Below, in pieces: positions 45,190 through 57,179 of a stretch of DNA of 64,000 nucleotides; the stretch's first letter is position 1, and each line of letters opens with the position of its first letter. The stretch is from Amborella trichopoda (taxonomy: Eukaryota > Streptophyta > Magnoliopsida > Amborellales > Amborellaceae). The notes beneath the pieces were generated by a model. That model was not told the DNA's origin and made no database searches. It worked only from the letters and a program-made list of their open reading frames with translations. Where the stretch lies: positions 4,372,475 through 4,436,474 of the forward strand of contig NW_006499364.1 of assembly GCF_000471905.2 (NCBI RefSeq). Reading direction: 5' to 3'. A program made the position numbers and the translations under genes.

Positions 45190-45651
45190 CTAGAATGGGA
45201 GCGTGGTGATTTCTGGAGGAATATCGACTATTGAGGCAAGGGTTGCAAGGGTGTCGACGAACCGATTATTTTCCCTAATCATGTGCTGGAAGGTGATTTT
45301 CTTAAAATATGGGATCATCTTTTCCACCTTTTCTTGATAAGGTTTAAGCTTTTCTTCTTTCACCTTCCAAATCTCTTGAACTTGGTTTATGACAAGTAAG
45401 GAGTCACCATTCACTAGTATTTGCTGGATTTTCACTCCCATGACATTCTCAAGCTCGGTTATCAGGGCTTCGTACTCAGCAAAGTTATTGGTACATGGAA
45501 AATTCAATCTGATGGATGTTGCCATTAAAATCTTATCGGGTGAACATATTATAACTCCATCACTTGACCCGTATTCATTCTTTGCACCATCAAAATATAG
45601 CTCCCACATCAAGTCCTCAATTGTGAAGAGGTTCTCATCAGGGAGATCCAT
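45190..45651 (-). CDS. Archaeal-type second RNase H of family 3 pol (open piece)
   Basis: 153 open codons: WELYFDGAKNEYGSSDGVII (Asp), CTNNFAEYEALITELE (Glu), ILVNGDSLLVINQV (Asp), and RENNRFVDTLATLAS, where the last active-site Asp is kept. All four acidic residues of the fold are thus present. It places family 3 in the Tat/Ogre branch. It is an uninterrupted part of an otherwise broken pol and is not expected to be made as a separate protein. Confidence 0.85.
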   Translation of the reverse strand: MDLPDENLFTIEDLMWELYFDGAKNEYGSSDGVIICSPDKILMATSIRLNFPCTNNFAEYEALITELENVMGVKIQQILVNGDSLLVINQVQEIWKVKEEKLKPYQEKVEKMIPYFKKITFQHMIRENNRFVDTLATLASIVDIPPEITTLPF

Positions 45652-47339
45652 GTTAACCGGAATATTCTCATGCAGTACATGTTTAGCTAAGTGGTCAGCA
45701 ATGGCTTATCCTTTGACCGATTTTTGAGTGACATACTCGACCTCGAACTTGTTCAAAAGCATTCTCCACTTCGCCAAACATTTGTTGAGGACTAGCCTCT
45801 TCAATAGGTACTTGAGTGGGTCAATTTTTTATATAAGCTTGACTGAATGAGATAAGACATAATGTCTTAGTTTCTGCATTGCCCACACAAGTGTTAAGCA
45901 GTGTTTCTCCACATCCGTATATCTTGTCTCATAGTTGGTTTTGCTGATATAGTATACCATTTGTTCTTTTTCATGGTCGTTATATTGTCCTAACATTGCC
46001 CCCATGGTCTTGTCTTTCACTGGCATGTACAGGAACATGGATTTATCTGGACTAGGAGAACTAAGGATGAGAGGTTTGGTGAGGTACTCCTTGAATTGAT
46101 TGAACGCTTCTTGGCATTCATTATCCCATATGAATGGGGTGTTCTTCTTAAGGAATCTATTGAATGATTCACACTTATCCGTCAGTTGTGAAATGAAATG
46201 CCTTATGGCTTCTATGCGACCTTGAAGCCCACAGATTTCTCTGATGTTCCAGAGAGGAGGCATTTCAGTGATGGCTCATATTGTGGACGGGTCCACCTCA
46301 ATGCCTCTTTAGCTTACTATAAAGCCTAATAATTTGACGGATTCAACTCTGAAGGCACATTTTTGTGGATTGATTTTGAGTCGGTATTTTTGGAGTCTTT
46401 CGAAAATGGTTCTCAGGTTGGTGAGATGATCAGACCTAATCATTGACTTGACCAAAATGTCGTCGACATAGTCTTCCATAATGGTATGCATTAGATCATG
46501 GAAGATGCTAGTCATTGCCCATTGATAAGTTGCTCCTGCATTTTTTAGACCGAAGAGCATGACTTTGTAACAGTAGGTTCCTCATTGCGTTATGAATGAC
46601 GTCTCGGTTTGGTCTTCTTCTGCCATGAGGATTTGGTTGTAACCCGAGAAGCTGTCCATGAATGACAACATCTCATGACTCGCAGTATTGTCGACCAAGG
46701 CATCTATGTTTGGTAATGGAGAATTGTCTTTGGGACATGCCTCGTTGAGGTCTCTGTAATCGACACACACTCGGATCCTCCCGTCTTTCTTGGGTACAAC
46801 CACTATGTTGGCCAACCACTCTGAATAATTGACGAGAGTAATGAACCTCGGCTTGAGCAGTTTGTCGATTTTTTCTTTGATTTTGAGGTCGAGGTGGATC
46901 TTTCGACGTCGGAGTTTCTGCCTTACAGGCTTCGCCTCTTCGTTAAATATTTAGTGATGTTGCACCAATGTGGGATCTAGCCCTGGCATATCATCGTATG
47001 ACTAGGAGAAGACATCACGATATTTCTTGAGCAAGGAAATCACATTTTCCCTCTCCTCAGAAGATAAGGAGGTTCCAATCTTGGTTAACCTTGAGTCCTT
47101 CTCAGTTCCTAGGTTTACGTCAATCGTCTCTTCGATGATAGCCGTTGGGTCACCACCAAACCTCTTCTTGAATTGCTCAACATGGGAAGTAGGTTCCTCA
47201 GGTTGAGAGATTTCTTCAGACTCTTGATCTTCATCTTGGTTGTCCAATTCATTGTCTTGGGTATTATGCACCATTATTGGGCTATCTTAAGTGAGCACCG
47301 TTTTTTAAAATTCTTTTTCATTATTATCAACTTTATCAT
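45652..47339 (-). pseudogene. Family 3 reverse transcriptase and RNase H
   Basis: Minus strand: pre-RT segment (SSEERENVISLLKKYRDVFS, TAG for Trp at about 47,000, SYDDMPGLDP), palm ANIVVVPKKDGRIRVCVDYR and DLNEACPKDNSPLP, SFMDSFSGYNQI, GTYCYKVMLFGLKNAGATYQ, YVDD box DYVDDILVKS (about 46,460), then RNase H with FIWDNECQEAFNQF and LVWAMQKLRHYVL. At least four nonsense changes, mostly Trp codons to TAG or TGA. The 5' end at 47,339 is cut by a family 1 LTR end, so protease and gag are absent. Confidence 0.93.
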
Positions 47340-48130
47340 TGGTTAGGTGCCTCGATCTCGCCCTCCGGATCTGGATCATTGGGCGGCACCCGTCTCGGGT
47401 TTCAGGGGAGACCCAGGAAATTTTGAGATCGCTCTCTTAGGAACCTTGTTCGAGAACGAGGGAAGGTATTACCAACCTGTGAGAGAGGAATTTAAGGTCG
47501 TGAGGCGGGACTTACCTCACGTGGGTCCGTGACACGCTGGGGCTGGCTCTCATGGGCGCCCTCTTAAATCACGTTGGAAATCCCCTCTGGCCTATGGCCG
47601 GTTTGGAATCGCCACCCTTGACCTGTTTCTCCGTTCCTACAAACACACGCACACACATGTTAGAAGTACCGACAAGTGGGGCAAGGTCCCCACCTTGTTA
47701 CAGGATGAAATAAAAATGAGAGAGATGAATTAAAATAAAGATGAAATAAAATAAAATTAGCAACTGGTGCTGGCCTCTTCCAACCGATGCTGGCCTCTTC
47801 ACACAAATCCACCCGGCGTTGGCTCTTCCAACCGGCACTGGCCTTCTTCTCCAACTCACTCGGTGCTGGCTCTTCCAACCAAAGATGGCCTTCTTCTCCG
47901 ACTCACCCTACGATGGCTCTTCCAATCGGCGATGTCCTTCTTCTCCAAATCACCCAACGCTGGCTCTTCCAACCGACGCTGGCCTTCTTCTCCAACTCAC
48001 TCGGCACTGGCTCTACCAACCGGCGCTGGCCTTCTTCTCCAACTTACCTGGCACTGGCCTTCTTCTCCAACTCACTTGGCACTGGCACTCAACCTCAGCC
48101 TCCCTATCCCGCCATACCTTCTAACTGGTC
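47340..48130 (-). mobile_element. Family 1 LTR fragment inside family 3 complex
   Basis: Plus strand TGGTTAGGTGCCTCGATCTCG (family 1 end reversed; first 20 bases shown elsewhere as CCTAACCA end) through the conserved block, acceptor-like TTTGTAG and ...TGTGTGTGCG, and a 47-bp minisatellite (47,765-48,100; core GCTGGCTCTTCCAACC plus GGCCTTCTTCTCCAACTC, about seven units). No family 1 start is found on its right, so it is truncated. It separates pol from the 5' leader of the complex. Confidence 0.75.
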
Positions 48131-48149
48131 GAGAAAAGTTTGGGTTGTC

Positions 48150-48700
48150 ACAGCATGGTTCAGACCTGGACTGAGCTGGGTGCAAGCCTAAGCTTGGACC
48201 TAGAGGGTTATGATAATCAGACCGAGTGTGAACCCAGACTAGATCAAAGTTGGTTTAGGCACTAACCCTTGGCTCGGAAGAAAATGGGGTCTAGGTTCGA
48301 ACCGGGTGTGAACCTGGTTTGGACTTGGGCTAGGATAGGTGCAAGTCTGAACTCAGACCCAGAGAATTTTAATGATCAAACCAGGCGTGGACCTGGAATG
48401 GATCAAAGATGAGCTAGAAAGGAGCTTTCGGCTTAGACTAAGAGGGGGCCTAGTTTTAAACCTGGGTGTGAACTTGGTTCAGACTTAGGCTAGGCTGGGT
48501 ACAAGCCTGGACTTGAACCTAGAGAGTTTTAATGATCAGACTAAGCATGGACCTGGACTAGATCAAAGATGAGCTAGGAACGAGCCCTCGGCTTGGACCA
48601 AGAGGGGGCCTAGGTTTGGACCAAGGCGAAACTTGGTTTGGATCTGAGCTAGGCTGGGTATATGCCAGAACTTGGGCCTAGAAGCTCCAGCTCGCACCAA
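48150..48700. repeat. Tandem repeat of about 155-165 bp
   Basis: Three to four units, each with GTGTGAACCTGGTTTGGACTT, GGCTAGGCTGGGTGCAAGCC, AGAGAGTTTTAATGATCAGAC and GATCAAAGATGAGCTAGGAA-type blocks in fixed order (each block is a core and varies between units). No coding content. It lies between the family 1 fragment and the family 3 leader; its parent element is uncertain. Confidence 0.75.
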
Positions 48701-50205
48701 AAGCAGGTCCGGACTGGAATCTAAGATTAACCAATCATAAATAAGTAAGCAACCACACGAAAATGTTTGACCTAGTCTGATTATGAGTAGGCTTGGCTTG
48801 AAAGTGGGTTCCTAACTATTGAAATGCGGCTAAGCTGATATAGGTCCCCACATAAGTCTAGGCCTCCTGTTATAGGATGTTCACCTAGTCCTACTATACG
48901 CAGAATTGCTTTGAGGCAAAGGATTATGGAGGGGCGCTCACAGTTAAAGTTACGCGAATCCCAACCACCTCAACTCTCAATGCTAGGTTCTCCTCACGCC
49001 GTTAATGTGGATTTTGGGGTTTCGAAAATTTTGTTTTCTGGTTTTTCGGGATTCCCAGTCGGTGTGTGCTAGAGTGTGTAAAGAAGCACGCAAATGAAAA
49101 TAATGTCAAGCACACAAACACACAATGCAAAGAAAGAAAATAAGTGGGCGCTTGACATTGATCGTGTTTAGCGATGCGCGCTTCGAGGAGAAACTTCCTC
49201 AAAGCACAGTATAGATGAGGGGTAAGCAACCCCTAAGAAGGTAAAGTCAGAACAATGAAATCAGGGTGGGTGTAAGCAGTCCTCAATGTATATATTTTTT
49301 TTGTTTTCTATCTTTTTTAACTTTGATGAAATACAGTTAGACTAAGCATGGTGAAAGCAGGGAAAAATGGTTTCAACAAAACTTAATAAACTAAAGTAAA
49401 AAATAAAAAGTTAGAAGCATGACAATTTATCTTAAGAAAAATATTATTTTTATATTTTTAAAAAATTTATTTTAAGTCAAAATTTCGTCAACAGGGAGCC
49501 AAAACTCACTGGGGCAGTCCTGTGGGGTCCCAGGAATTTTCTGGGACCTTTGTGATAGGGCGGCACGAGTCATGTCGCCCAAAAAAAAAATTCATTTTTT
49601 TATTTTTTTATTTTTACCCTTAAATAAATAAGGCTGCAGAAACTTGCAGAAGTAGGAAAATCAACTTTTTGATGAAATAAAATTAAAACAAAGTGAAAAA
49701 GAAGAACAATAGAAAGAACAAACCTGTATCAAGCAAAATATGTTTTGGTATTTTTAAAAATTTTATTTTCTCTGAAATTTTGTTAAAAGCCGTAAAAGAG
49801 ACCCAGGACCCTGCCTACAAAATTTCAAAAAATTCTTAATTGGGCGACGGGGGGAACCATAGAGAGTGTCACCTTGGACATGGGCGGCACGGTCCGTGTC
49901 GCCTGGGCGGCATGCTTAGTGTCGCCCAAACATTATTATTTTTAAATTTTTTAATATTTTTTTCTTGTATATATTGATAAACTAATCTTACTGTAAACTT
50001 GGAGAAACAACAAATAAATGTTTTTTTGATGAAAATAAGAGGGGACTAAATATCTAACAGAAAAATATTTTTTTTTATATTTTTAAATATTTTATTTTAA
50101 CCTGGAACTTTGGGACAGTCACAAAATGGTACCAAAAACATACATGAAAAGTTTCAAAATATTCTGAGATTTTCAAAATTTTGATGCTCGGATCACGCTC
50201 GATTT
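48701..50205 (-). mobile_element. Non-coding leader behind family 3 5' LTR
   Basis: AT-rich, with two further GTGTCGCC-type blocks (49,555-49,580 and 49,880-49,930) and long A/T runs. Some family 1-unrelated unique sequence at 48,700-49,250. No gag or other gene motif, so the gag-protease part of this element is missing or replaced. Confidence 0.55.
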
Positions 50206-51420
50206 GCCTCAAGGTGGGCGCCAAACTGTTTACAATGCAAAATCAAAGCAATCTGCGAATGTAAATGACTCTGATATGACAATTTAAACTAATAAAAATG
50301 AAATGGAAAACAAGTGATAGATAAATTGAAAATAATCGAATTTAGAACTGAGGCCAGATCTGCCCAGAAATGAGCAGATCTGCTCTCAGATCTATGGCGG
50401 AGCCAGCTTGATCAAACGCATTTAAAATATGATTTTTTAATAAAAAGCAAATAAAAATCAGATCAAAACAAAATAAATGCAATAAAATAAAATAAAATAA
50501 ATGAAGGGAGAATGAGTACCAGACCGAGCCGGATGGCTCGGGACTCCCGAGCCCTTGAGGGCTCGCCCGTATCAGAACTGGTTCCTCTTGCCCTTCAGAT
50601 CCAGATGTCGATCAGCAAGTCTCTAGTGTGAAGACTTTCATTTAGGCTTTTTCGTCTTAAGAGTAGATCTGGTCTGTGTCTTAAGGGTAGATTTGGGGTT
50701 TCTCTCGGGGGGACTGAGGCTTCCTGATGTAATTTTCACGGTTTTCTCTCTTGTAACTCCCTCAGGTTTTCCATGTCTATCTCTTCTGTTTCTTTTTCTC
50801 TGTTAAGTTTTTATCTCTCTACCATTTTCTTTTCTACGGACTCTTTAGTTTCTCTCTTCATCCCCTCTAAATGGTCCCCAAAAGATCTCCAAAAGGGAGC
50901 CAAAGTTTTTAGGGAGAATATCTTCCCGTAACCAACCAGCAAACTCAGTCAAAAATGCCTTTTAGAGGTCTCGGATCTGGGCGACATGAGTCGTGTAGCC
51001 TGGACGGCATGGGGTGTGTCACCCGGGTGGCACGGATCGTGTCGCCTAGACGACACGCCCCATGTCCCCCAAGGCTAAGCGGCACGGGTCACGTTGCCTG
51101 GGCTGCACACCCCATGTCGCACACACCAATTTTTGTCAAAATTAAAAATTTTCACTTCTGGTGTTTTCCTCAACCTCTTGTGAAGCTCTTAGAGAAAATT
51201 TGAGTCAAAACGGATTTTTTTTACTATTTTGAATGATTTTTTTGGTAAAAAAGGCATTTACAGAAATCTGAGTCAAAACTGCAGGGTTCTAAGAAGACCA
51301 ACTGATTTCGGATCACGAGGTAGGCCTTGTGAACTATGGAATTGGGTTTACTAAGTTAAGTGTGGTCCTAAGGGTTCAAGAAACCACAGAATTTGCCAGA
51401 TTTAAAATGGGGTATCTACA
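50206..51420 (-). mobile_element. Family 3 5' LTR and primer site
   Basis: LTR 51,420-50,227 on the minus strand (TGTAGATACCCC...GTAAACA), then 3 bp on TGGCGCCCACCTTGAGG (50,223-50,207), a primer site of the lysine-tRNA-like TGGCGCCCA class. The GC-rich GGGCGACAC block (50,975-51,120) is longest in this copy. The base after the LTR start is the target duplication GACCT (51,421-51,425). Confidence 0.9.
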
Positions 51421-51425
51421 GACCT

Positions 51426-54157
51426 GCAATCTCCTAGTTTTCTGCACAACACTAATATGGTTAATTTGCAAAACAAGTGGGTTGAGGGACCCACCCTTGT
51501 CTTGGGGCGAGCATACATGGATGTGCACATTCAAATGGCAGAGAAGCTGAAAAGTTAGGGTGGTGAGGAAGAGGGTTTAAAAAAGAGGAGAACAGAGAAG
51601 AGGAATTCACAAGGGGTCAAGACAAGCATGATAGCTGAACCAGTACAGTGACTGACTCGGACTGGTAGCAAGACGGGCATGGTAACTCAGACCGGCGTGA
51701 TGGCAATACTACTCGAAACCAACACTAATATGACCATCCTAATCTGGTGTGGCAGCAAGACGGGCATGATACTTTGGTCCAGCACGACGGCAATACTGCT
51801 TGACAGCCAAACCGCTATGACAGTGCTAGACTGAGTCTATCCTTTAGTCAAGTGAGAATGGAAGAAAAGAGAGGAGAAGAGAGCGGAGAGAAGACACGAG
51901 ATGGAGTAAGAAGGTCCCAGCGGCGTTAGGCATCGCCGTCCACAGCCGTGGAGTAAAAGTGTCGTGGCCCCTGGACGGCGTTGAACACTGCTGCTCGTGG
52001 TGGAAGGGTGAGCAGTGAACTATAGACAGTGCCGTCGATGACATGGGAAGGCAGCAGCGACTCTTCGTTGGCAGCGATAGGTATCGCTGTTTGCAACACG
52101 GCAAGGTAGAAACGACCCTTCGTGGGCGGCGATAGGTATTGCCATTTACGATAGGCACAGAGCACAAAAGAGAGGCCTACGGACGGCGGTGAGCATTGCC
52201 ACGACCCTTCGCGGGCAGCGATAGGTATCGCCGTCTGCACAAGGTAAGAAGCACTTGTAAGCCCCCCGCGGGGGCCAATAGGCATCGTCGTTTGTGACAT
52301 GCACAAAGCGCAAGTGAGACCCCTGTGGGCGGCGATAGGAATCGTCGTCTACGATAGGTGTGAAGCACGGATGAGACCCCCGCAATGGGTGATAGGCATC
52401 GCCGTCTGCGTTAGACGCAAAGCGCGAGTGAGGCCCCCGTGGGCAATGATAGGCATTGCCATCTGCGATAGACATCGCTACCATGCACGACCAGTGAAAC
52501 CACAGGAGGGGGAATAGAGAATAGGGAGAGAAGAGAAAGAGGGAGAAGAAAGAAAGAGGCATGCACGGCACTGCCACTACCGTACTTGGCCTCTGAGAAA
52601 GACTCAGCAAAGAAGAAGAAGAAGATAGACGAAGAAGAAGAAAGAGAAGAAGAGGGAAAAAGAAAATCGAAGAGAGAGAATAAGGGAAGAGACATAAAAT
52701 ACCTTGAAGATAGGAGGGGTACAGCCCTAAACTTTCTCTCTCCTCTCTTTCTCTCTCCAAAGAAGAAACGCAACCCAACTCTTACTCTTGAAAAAAATAA
52801 TTATTAATCAAAAGGAGGGTCCTTTACAATGAGCATTACGTGCATATATATAGCATGAGCGTTCAAACATAGGTGGACAACTATTTTTTTACCTAATTGA
52901 AGATAATTACAATTTTTTTAATTAAATATAGTTAGGAAAATAGGTGCAAAATGACATATTTGCCCCTTCTTAACAATTGAAAATTTCCAAAACAGTCCCT
53001 GCTGAAAACTTGGGACGTTCTTGATTCTTCTCGAACGATCCATTGACGATCCGGCATCCGAATGAACAAAATATGATTGTCATCGTGTAGGGCTCGATGC
53101 TACGATCATTTTGACATCAATTTTAATCCATCAAGCACATTTTAAAATGACCACATAATTTGAAATTCACATAGATCTTGAAAACTTTCGATCGATAATA
53201 CATCTTCATGTTAATGTTTTTCCACGATTTCTTCACTGAATTGCACTAAGCATGTCACCACGATCGCATTGCAACAAACGGGATGCGATTTGGTGCCCGA
53301 ACGAAGTTTTGTCAATCTTGGACTTTGGCCAAAATTTGGGATTCTGCTTGCTGGAATCTGCAATGACTTCAACTTGATCTTGTGCGAAATCCAACTGTTC
53401 ATCACGCGTGGAGTTCAGACCGATGATAGCCACAGACCTTACGCACGCGATACAACTGGTCTTGCATCGATGGGGCTTGTGGGTGGTGTGATTTGGCTGC
53501 TCAAGTGAGTGGATATCCTGCTGGAAATCTACAACATGTTTCTTTGAATCACGAACTTCTCTCTAGTTTTTCTCCTTGCTCTGATATCGTCACAGGATGT
53601 GCCATATATCAAAACGCTCATCTCAACAAGACGAACACACTTCAACAAGTTTGAACGCGATCTGATATCGTACGAGGGAGATATGTACATCATAAGTTCA
53701 CTGTTCGTGACTGTGCTTTAATGGAGTTTAGTTGCAGAGTGGCCTCACATGAATAGTGTGTGGCTCCTCTTATTTCGATATTTTGCCCATAACGTCTTCT
53801 TGAGGTGTCCGTTTAAGCTGAAATTTGACCCTTGGGGGTTTTAAACCATTTTGGATCCAATGTCAGTGGTCCTGTGACCATTTGATGCCCCAAAAGTAGG
53901 GTTCCAGTTATAAAGGTCCGTTTCTGGATGTAAGAGGCTGATTCTGCCAAAACTATTTCTTCATCTGCGCTGCCCTAAACAAGTCGGAATGCGACGAAAC
54001 TTGGCAGGAGGCTTTTAAGAATCCTTATGAAGATCTTGGCCACCTATGGGGCTATTCTAAGATCGTTGAATTTTTCACTGTTTGTCAGGCTTTATTGAGC
54101 GGCTGCCCTTTTTTATTCCGCATCGGGGACCCATGGTGCTGAAAATGACTTCAAACA
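51426..54157 (-). mobile_element. Family 1 3' LTR, main part (minus element)
   Basis: Continues 33,231. On the minus strand it starts TGTTTGAAGTCATTTTC (54,157), as in the 7,320 LTR, with TATATATA at 52,852, donor AAG|GTATTT at 52,702, a CGGCGATAGG-AATCGTCGTC minisatellite (52,060-52,480) and acceptor GTGCAG at 51,450. Total LTR about 3.0 kb. The open frame of 210 codons at 52,146-52,778 is within the pyrimidine-rich leader and not a gene. Confidence 0.9.
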
Positions 54158-54363
54158 GTATGCCCCACCGAATGTTGTGGTTCGAGAGAAGCGAGAAGGA
54201 CAACATTTGGAAAATTTTCTTTGGCTTTGTTTCTTTTTTTCTTCCTAGCCACAAGACCACGTGAACACTAAGGATAAATCCACACAATGTTGTAATTAGG
54301 ATGCTCAGACGTTTGGACGAATTTGTCGCAGATCCATTATAGGAGACTTTGGGGTGAAGAGAC
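54158..54363 (-). mobile_element. Polypurine tract and last interior segment of minus family 1 element
   Basis: Minus strand CGGTGGGGCATAC directly before the LTR start (54,171-54,158) is the polypurine tract. The 206-bp segment matches 20,190-20,263 of the plus element (GTCTCTTC...AAAGTCTCC) and continues, across the solo LTR, at 57,061. Confidence 0.85.
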
Positions 54364-57055
54364 TGGTTAGGTGCCTCGATCTCACTTTCCAGATCTGGAT
54401 GATCTAGGGTACGTATCTCGGGTTTCTGACGAAGTTAAGATTTGAGATCGCTCTCTCGAAACTTTGCTCGAGAACAAGGGCAGGTATACCAACCTATGAG
54501 AGAGGAATTGAAGGTGTGTTCAGGACTTACTCGGGCTGGCTCGCGCGGGTACCCTCTTAGATTACAAAGAAAGCCCCCCAGCTGCTTTAGCTGGTTCGGA
54601 ATCGGCTCCCTTGACCTGCAATCCTCTTGTTTTCTGCACAATACTTTTATGGTTAATTTGCGAGACAAGTAGGTAAAAGAGACCCACCCTTGTCTTAGGA
54701 CACTGTACGTTCACACGAGAGGGCGATGAAGTGTAAGGTTCAAACAAAGATAGAAAAGGGAAGAAAGCTTAATGAAGAGACGAGACAGCATTGCAGCTGG
54801 GAAGTCATCAACTCGGAGTGGTAATAAGACGAGCATGGTTCTTAGAACCAGCACCGAAGCAATGCTACTCAAAACCAAAACCGACACCGATATGGTGGTG
54901 CTAGGCTAAGTCTACCCTCAATCAAGCGAGAAGAGACAAGAGAGTGAAAAGAAGACAAGAGACAGCAGAGAGATGAGTCCCGACAGTGCTAAGCGTCGCC
55001 ACTCACGATCGTGGAGTAGCAGCGTCGTGGCCCTTGGGCGGCGCTCGACGCTACTGGTCATGGCTAGAGAGTGAGAAATGAACTACAGACGGCGTTAGGT
55101 ATCGCTGTTGGCAACATAAGAAGATAACACGTCCCCACTCAGGCAGCGATAGTCTCTGATGAATCATGCGACGATGGTCATTCGTGAAGCACGCGGCGGC
55201 GATAATCCTCACAAGACGCACCGCGATTAGTGTGGGACGCAGGAAGGATGGCGATGAATGCCGAATACGCAAAGGATGCTTCACGGAAGGTGATAGGCAT
55301 TGTCAAGACCTCTAGTAGGCTGCGAAGGGTACCGCCGTCTACTATAGATGCACAGCAGGGAAAGACCCTGGGCGGCAATGGCCAACGCCCTCTACAAGCC
55401 TCACTGAAAGAGATATAAGAAAAAAAAGGGAGAAGGAGACTCGCGCATGGCATTGCCATTGCCATGCGCAACCTGTGTGACCTTAGGGGAGGCATGCACA
55501 GCACTGCCACTACCGTGCATGACCCCTGTGAGGAACTCAGATGGAGAAGAGAGAGAAGAGAGGAAAGAATAGAGAGGGAATAAAAAAAGGAAAAGAAGAG
55601 AGAGAAGATTTACCTCAAACCTAAGGGAACTGGTCAAAAGTTTCTCTCTCCTCACTCTCTCACTCAAACGTGACCCAACAATGAGAATAAAGAGAAACTT
55701 GTATTAAGTAAAAAACTCTCTTTTGTGAAAGGTTCAATCCTCTAGTGCTTACAATGTTAGTACGTATATATAGAATTTTGCCCAAACATGAGTGGATGAT
55801 CAAAAGTAACTCTAATTGCTAGAAATTAATATTAAATTGAATTAAAAGAAATTATAAAATAGGGTGCAAAATGATAGATTTGCCCTTTCCTAACTACTCG
55901 TCAAATTTCAAAATAGTCCCTATGTTGCCCTAGAACTTGTATGATCTTGCATGAATGATCCGTGGTCGTTCTGAGGCCCGGTTGATCGTAAGATGATTGT
56001 TTTCTTGTAGGGCTCCACATGGCAATTGATTTGATACGAACTTCGACCCATGGATGGTTTTTTTAGTGCATGATCATGTGACTTAAAATTGGAATAGATC
56101 TTGAAACTACGAATCGATAGTGTACTCGTTCCTTGATGTTTTTCGATGATTCCTTCATTGAATTACATTGAGCATGCCATTACGATCACGAGGCAACAAA
56201 CGCAGCTCGATTCTGTGTCCAAACAAAGATTTTGTAACTTTGAAATTTTTGCTGGAATCTAAAATTTCGACGATGGAATTTACAGTTGCTTCGTCGACTT
56301 TGTGTGAAGAATATGTCCGTTCATCACATACGGGGTTCGAGGTCAATGATAGCCCGATACCTTACGCACATGATGGAATTAGTCTCACAACGATCGGGCT
56401 CACGAGCGGCGTGATTTGGCCGCTCGAGCGAGGCATGACGCTGTTAAATTGCCTGCACTTTCTTCACGGACCAGCAACTTCTCTCTTACTTTTCTTCATG
56501 CTCGAGTGTCGCCACATGGTGTGCCACATATCAAATCGCTCGTCTTGACTAAAAGAATATGCTCACCAAATTTGAGCACGATCCGACTTGAGACAGGTGA
56601 GATATGTGCGTCGAAAGTCACTATTCGTGAGTGTCCCTTCCATGGCGTGGAGTTGTAGGGTGGCCGCAGGGGATTAGCATGCAACCCCTCTTGTTTCACT
56701 CTTTTACCTATAACTTCTTCCTGGAATGCCCGTTCGAGCTGAAATTTGACCCCTGGGGGTTTTCGACTGTAACAGATCCAATGGTAGTGTTCCCACAGTG
56801 ATTTGAGATATTGATAATATATCTCTAGCTATAGGGGTCGTTTCAGGGTGCTAGAAACCGATTCTGTCAGAACTGTTTCTCAGTCTGCGCTACCTTAGAC
56901 ATGTCGAACTATTACAAAACCTGGTAGGAGACTTTTGAGAGACCTTATGAAGATCTTGGCTGATTCCAAGACTATTTTGAGACTACCGAAATTTCCACTG
57001 TTTGCTAAGCTTTATTGAGTGTGGGGCCCATGTTGATGAAAAATACCTTCCAACA
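54364..57055 (-). mobile_element. Solo family 1 LTR with perfect target duplication
   Basis: Complete LTR, 2,692 bp: minus strand TGTTGGAAGG (57,055) to CCTAACCA (54,364), flanked by GAGAC at 54,359-54,363 and 57,056-57,060. Inside: TATATATA (55,773-55,765), donor GAG|GTAAATC (55,613), and acceptor GTGCAG near 54,640. Removing it rejoins GATCTCTCAAA-GTCTC with TTCACCCC, matching 20,190-20,220 of the plus element, which proves the insertion. A solo LTR arises by recombination between the two LTRs of a full element. Confidence 0.95.
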
Positions 57056-57179
57056 GAGACTTTGAGAGATCTCGTTACGGTTCTTACCCTCACGAGACCG
57101 TAGGGATTAGTTTTTATGGTCTCCACCCTATCAAACAAGTTTACGACATGGAGAGATTGGTATTTATAATCCTCACCCT

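Larger units (their letters stand above)
33232..51420 (-). mobile_element. Family 3 retrotransposon complex, 18.2 kb, with target duplication
   Basis: Bounded by family 3 LTR ends in the same orientation and by GACCT on both sides, inside an LTR that reads continuously when the insert is removed. Minus-strand order: 5' LTR (51,420-50,227), primer site, leader, a family 1 LTR fragment (47,340-48,130), pol (47,339-43,826), antisense ORF, LTR (40,924-39,801), second primer site, PMD gene, assembly gap with a third LTR, an inverted segment, and the 3' LTR (34,316-33,232). It is therefore a tandem of recombined elements, not one unit. No gag is recognisable. Confidence 0.88.

Noticed and set aside
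52146..52778. 210-codon minus-strand frame with a hydrophobic start
   Set aside because: It lies in the pyrimidine-rich leader of a family 1 LTR, straddling the predicted splice donor; low complexity and not conserved in sister LTRs.
54158..57055. Pair of minus LTRs as a 5'/3' pair with a 206-bp interior
   Set aside because: The right-hand LTR has its own perfect GAGAC duplication and lacks a primer site, so it is a separate solo LTR within the other element's interior.
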